Assembly: GCF_000931465.1 (NCBI RefSeq)
Contig: NZ_CP010892.1
Span: 186,001 to 250,000 of the forward strand
Direction of reading: 5' to 3'
DNA length: 64,000 nucleotides
Source: Pseudomonas sp. MRSN 12121
Lineage (GTDB): Bacteria; Pseudomonadota; Gammaproteobacteria; Pseudomonadales; Pseudomonadaceae
Below are positions 62,073 through 64,000 of the stretch, piece after piece. Within the stretch, counting starts at the first letter, position 1. Every line of letters starts with the position of its first letter. Under the pieces are notes generated by a model. That model was given only the letters and a program-made list of their open reading frames with translations, searched no databases and was not told the DNA's origin. The position numbers were made by a program, and so were the translations under genes.

Positions 62073-63689
62073 TCACCACACCCCGATCTGCACCACCTTT
62101 TCCGCCTCCGGCTCGCCATAACGAAAGCGCTGCCCGCGCAGGTCGATTTCCGCATGGCTGATGGTGGTCCGCCGCTTCAACCCGCGCAGCCAATCGAACA
62201 GATACCCCAGATGCTCTTCGCGCACCGCGGCATAGGCCGGGTCGGCGCCGAGGTCGTGCAATTCCTCGGGATCGTTGTGCAGGTCGAACAGCTGCGGGCG
62301 GAAGCCGTCGTAGGCCAGGTATTTCCAGCGCTCGCTGCGCACCATGGTCATGCGGCAGCGGTCGATGGGCTGCGCCAGGCGCTCGCGGGCCGGGGCCTGG
62401 AAGGCATAGTCGTATTCGCTGATGGCGTAGCGGCGCCAGTCGTCGGCCGTACCGTGCAGCAGCGGGATCAGCGAGCGGCCTTCCAGCCGGTGCTCGGCGC
62501 CGGGCAGCCCCAGGGCTTCGAGAAAAGTCGGCAGCGCATCGATGGTTTCCACCAGGCGCTCGTCCACCCTGCCACGGCTGATGTCCGCCGCCGGCCGCGG
62601 GTCGCGCACGATCAGCGGCACACCCACCGCCGGCTCTAGTAAAAACTCCTTTTCCCCCAGCCAGTGGTCGCCGAGAAAGTCGCCATGGTCGCTGGTGAAC
62701 ACGATCAGCGTGTCGTCCCAGCGACCGCTGCTTTGCAGGAAATCGAACAGCCGACCGAGCTGATCGTCCACCTGCTTGATCAGGCCCATGTAGGTCGGCA
62801 CCACGTTCAGGCGCACTTCGTCGCGGGAGAAATTCAGGCTCTCCTGATGCTGGCGAAAGGCGGCGTACACCGGGTGGTCGCTGGCCTTGTCGGCGGCGGC
62901 ACGCACCGGGGCGATGACCTGCTCGGCCGTGTACAGCGCGTGGTAGGGCGCCGGCGCGATATAGGGCCAGTGCGGCTTGATGTAGGACAGGTGCAGGCAC
63001 CAGGGCTGGTCGCCCTGCTCCTGGATGAAGTCCAGGGCGCGGTCGGTGGTGTAGACGGTTTCCGAGTGCTGCTCGGGGACGCGGGCCGGCAGGTGGGCGT
63101 GGCGCATTTTCCAGCCGCTGAGGATTTCGCCCTGTGCGCCTTCGGCGGCGTTGGCCCAGTCGTGCCATGGATTGCGCCCCGGGTAGCCCTGCTCGCGCAG
63201 GTACTGGGTGTAGGGCGCCGACTCGCGCTTGTCGTCGAACAGCGGGCTGTCGGGGAAGATCCCGTCGTGGCGCAGGTAGGGCTCGAAACCCACCTCGTTG
63301 AGGGCTTCGGCCTGCTGGCTCTCGGGGTCGATGGCCAGGCGTTGCAAGGCATCGAGGTTGGGCGTGGCGTGGGTCTTGCCCACCAGCGCGGTGCGGATGC
63401 CGTGGGGGCGCAGGTAGTCGCCGAGGGTCAGCTCTTCCAGGGGCAGTGGTACGGCGTTCCACGCCACCTGATGGCTGCTGACGTAACGCCCGGTGTAGGC
63501 CGACATCCGCGACGGCCCGCAAATGGTGCCCTGGGTGTAGGCGCGGGTGAAACGCACGCCGGCGGCGGCCAGGCGGTCGATGTTCGGCGTGTGCAGGTGG
63601 GGGTGGCCGTAGCACGACAGGTAATCGCGACGCAGCTGGTCGCACATGATGTACAGCACGTTGCGCACGGGTGGGGCGGGGTTGGACAT
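62073..63689 (-). CDS. Sulfatase-superfamily hydrolase (CGPSR type, phosphonate monoester hydrolase-like)
   Basis: A 538-residue alkaline-phosphatase-superfamily enzyme. The formylglycine signature is CGPSR with Cys57 when the ATG at 63689 is used; this CxPSR form and position match phosphonate monoester hydrolase/phosphodiesterase-type members, which are often promiscuous toward sulfate esters. MCDQLRRDYLSCYG supplies metal aspartate, KTHATP and FTSDHGDFLGDHWLGEK further metal ligands. GTG 63698 is an alternative start. No signal peptide. Its place among ats genes suggests sulfate-ester or related scavenging. Confidence 0.88.
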   Translation of the reverse strand: MSNPAPPVRNVLYIMCDQLRRDYLSCYGHPHLHTPNIDRLAAAGVRFTRAYTQGTICGPSRMSAYTGRYVSSHQVAWNAVPLPLEELTLGDYLRPHGIRTALVGKTHATPNLDALQRLAIDPESQQAEALNEVGFEPYLRHDGIFPDSPLFDDKRESAPYTQYLREQGYPGRNPWHDWANAAEGAQGEILSGWKMRHAHLPARVPEQHSETVYTTDRALDFIQEQGDQPWCLHLSYIKPHWPYIAPAPYHALYTAEQVIAPVRAAADKASDHPVYAAFRQHQESLNFSRDEVRLNVVPTYMGLIKQVDDQLGRLFDFLQSSGRWDDTLIVFTSDHGDFLGDHWLGEKEFLLEPAVGVPLIVRDPRPAADISRGRVDERLVETIDALPTFLEALGLPGAEHRLEGRSLIPLLHGTADDWRRYAISEYDYAFQAPARERLAQPIDRCRMTMVRSERWKYLAYDGFRPQLFDLHNDPEELHDLGADPAYAAVREEHLGYLFDWLRGLKRRTTISHAEIDLRGQRFRYGEPEAEKVVQIGVW

Positions 63690-63800
63690 GGGGTTCACCG
63701 ATCGAAAGACAGGTGAGGGTTTTCGCTTTCGCCGGGCATGATCACAAGCGCATTTGGCGCATGCTTTTCATGCGTGGTGTGCATCGCTCTTGAGGACGTC

Positions 63801-63849
63801 ATCGCGGGCAAGCTCCGCTCCTACAGTAGGAGCGGAGCTTGCCCGCGAT
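63801..63849. repeat. Short perfect REP palindrome
   Basis: ATCGCGGGCAAGCTCCGCTCCTAC and its exact inverted copy are separated by only 1-2 bases (CAGTAGG centre). It lies between two same-strand genes. Confidence 0.92.
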
Positions 63850-63858
63850 TGGGCCGGA

Positions 63859-64000
63859 TCAGACCGCAAAGTTCTCCAGCGAACACAGGTCCTCATCCAC
63901 CGCATCGGTACGCTTGATCTCCTCGATCATCGCCTCGGCCAGCGGCGACAGCCGGTAGCCGGCGCGGCTGACGATGCCGTAGCGGGTGTACAGCTCTTCC
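63859..64000 (-). CDS. LysR-family regulator, C-terminal end only
   Basis: The last 46 residues of a gene running out of the window. The readable end includes YGIVSRAGYRLSPLAEAMIE, closely like CGIVSRTGFRLSPAARKMIE at the end of the LysR regulator 59908-60828, so this is a paralogue. The stop is TGA at 63859-63861. It is oriented the same way as the CGPSR hydrolase and lies upstream of it. Likely a second regulator of sulfur or ester scavenging; the DNA-binding part is not visible. Confidence 0.78.
   Translation of the reverse strand, partial: EELYTRYGIVSRAGYRLSPLAEAMIEEIKRTDAVDEDLCSLENFAV

Overview
The window is chromosome from a Pseudomonas of the fluorescens group, probably near the P. 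protegens/P. chlororaphis branch. The evidence is high GC, GC-rich REP palindromes between many genes, a pgaABCD operon, and a sulfate-transport/oscA/desaturase/c-di-GMP block laid out much as around PA0280-PA0290 of P. aeruginosa. The species call is inference; no rRNA or marker gene is present.
Layout. 1-5.2 kb: an AaeB/AaeX/AaeA-like aromatic-acid efflux operon with its own NodT-type outer-membrane channel. 5.2-5.7 kb: three tandem REP-type units. 5.9-14.1 kb: a DUF945 protein and the PNAG exopolysaccharide operon pgaABCD. 14.3-19.6 kb: a Raf-kinase-inhibitor-like protein, a VWA lipoprotein overlapping an ECF sigma factor with a probable anti-sigma protein, small unknowns, and a DUF3077-type small protein behind a strongly folded leader.
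19.7-31.2 kb is the most unusual part. It is an 11.4-kb element inserted into the 3' end of a tRNA-Arg(CCG) gene, bounded by 45-bp direct repeats. It carries a tyrosine integrase, an AlpA-like regulator, a possible replication gene containing six CCGGACAA iterons, and a compact HK97-type head and packaging operon: capsid, protease, portal, HNH, TerS, TerL, connector, head closure. It has no tail-tube, tape-measure, lysis or phage-repressor genes. This is the architecture of a capsid-forming phage-inducible chromosomal island (cfPICI), a satellite that makes its own head and borrows a helper's tail. Unexpectedly, a full-length lambda gpI-like tail-assembly gene lies inside the head operon between capsid and protease, with overlapping start and stop codons on both sides.
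31.4-35.8 kb, just outside the island, is a R-body (Reb) locus: a Crp/Fnr-type regulator, a sigma factor, four Reb-family proteins, a permuted papain-like hydrolase and a coiled-coil protein, closed by a strong terminator. 36.1-39.1 kb: gabD-gabT for GABA catabolism. 39.2-45.1 kb: a response regulator-HDOD protein, a PAS diguanylate cyclase, a DesA-type desaturase and a PAS-GGDEF-EAL protein.
45.3-49.5 kb: the sulfate-starvation block oscA-sbp-cysT-cysW-cysA. 49.6-53.2 kb: an Mpo1-like membrane protein, a Crp-like and an AraC-like regulator, and a membrane desaturase/hydroxylase. 53.4-64 kb: a sulfate-ester scavenging region with arylsulfatase atsA, an ats ABC transporter (atsC, atsB, atsR), alkylsulfatase atsK, a second CxPSR sulfatase-family hydrolase and two related LysR regulators, the second cut by the window edge. 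The oscA and ats promoter regions share a 12-base AT-rich word, consistent with common sulfur-starvation control. A five-copy tandem array of about 196 bp follows atsR.
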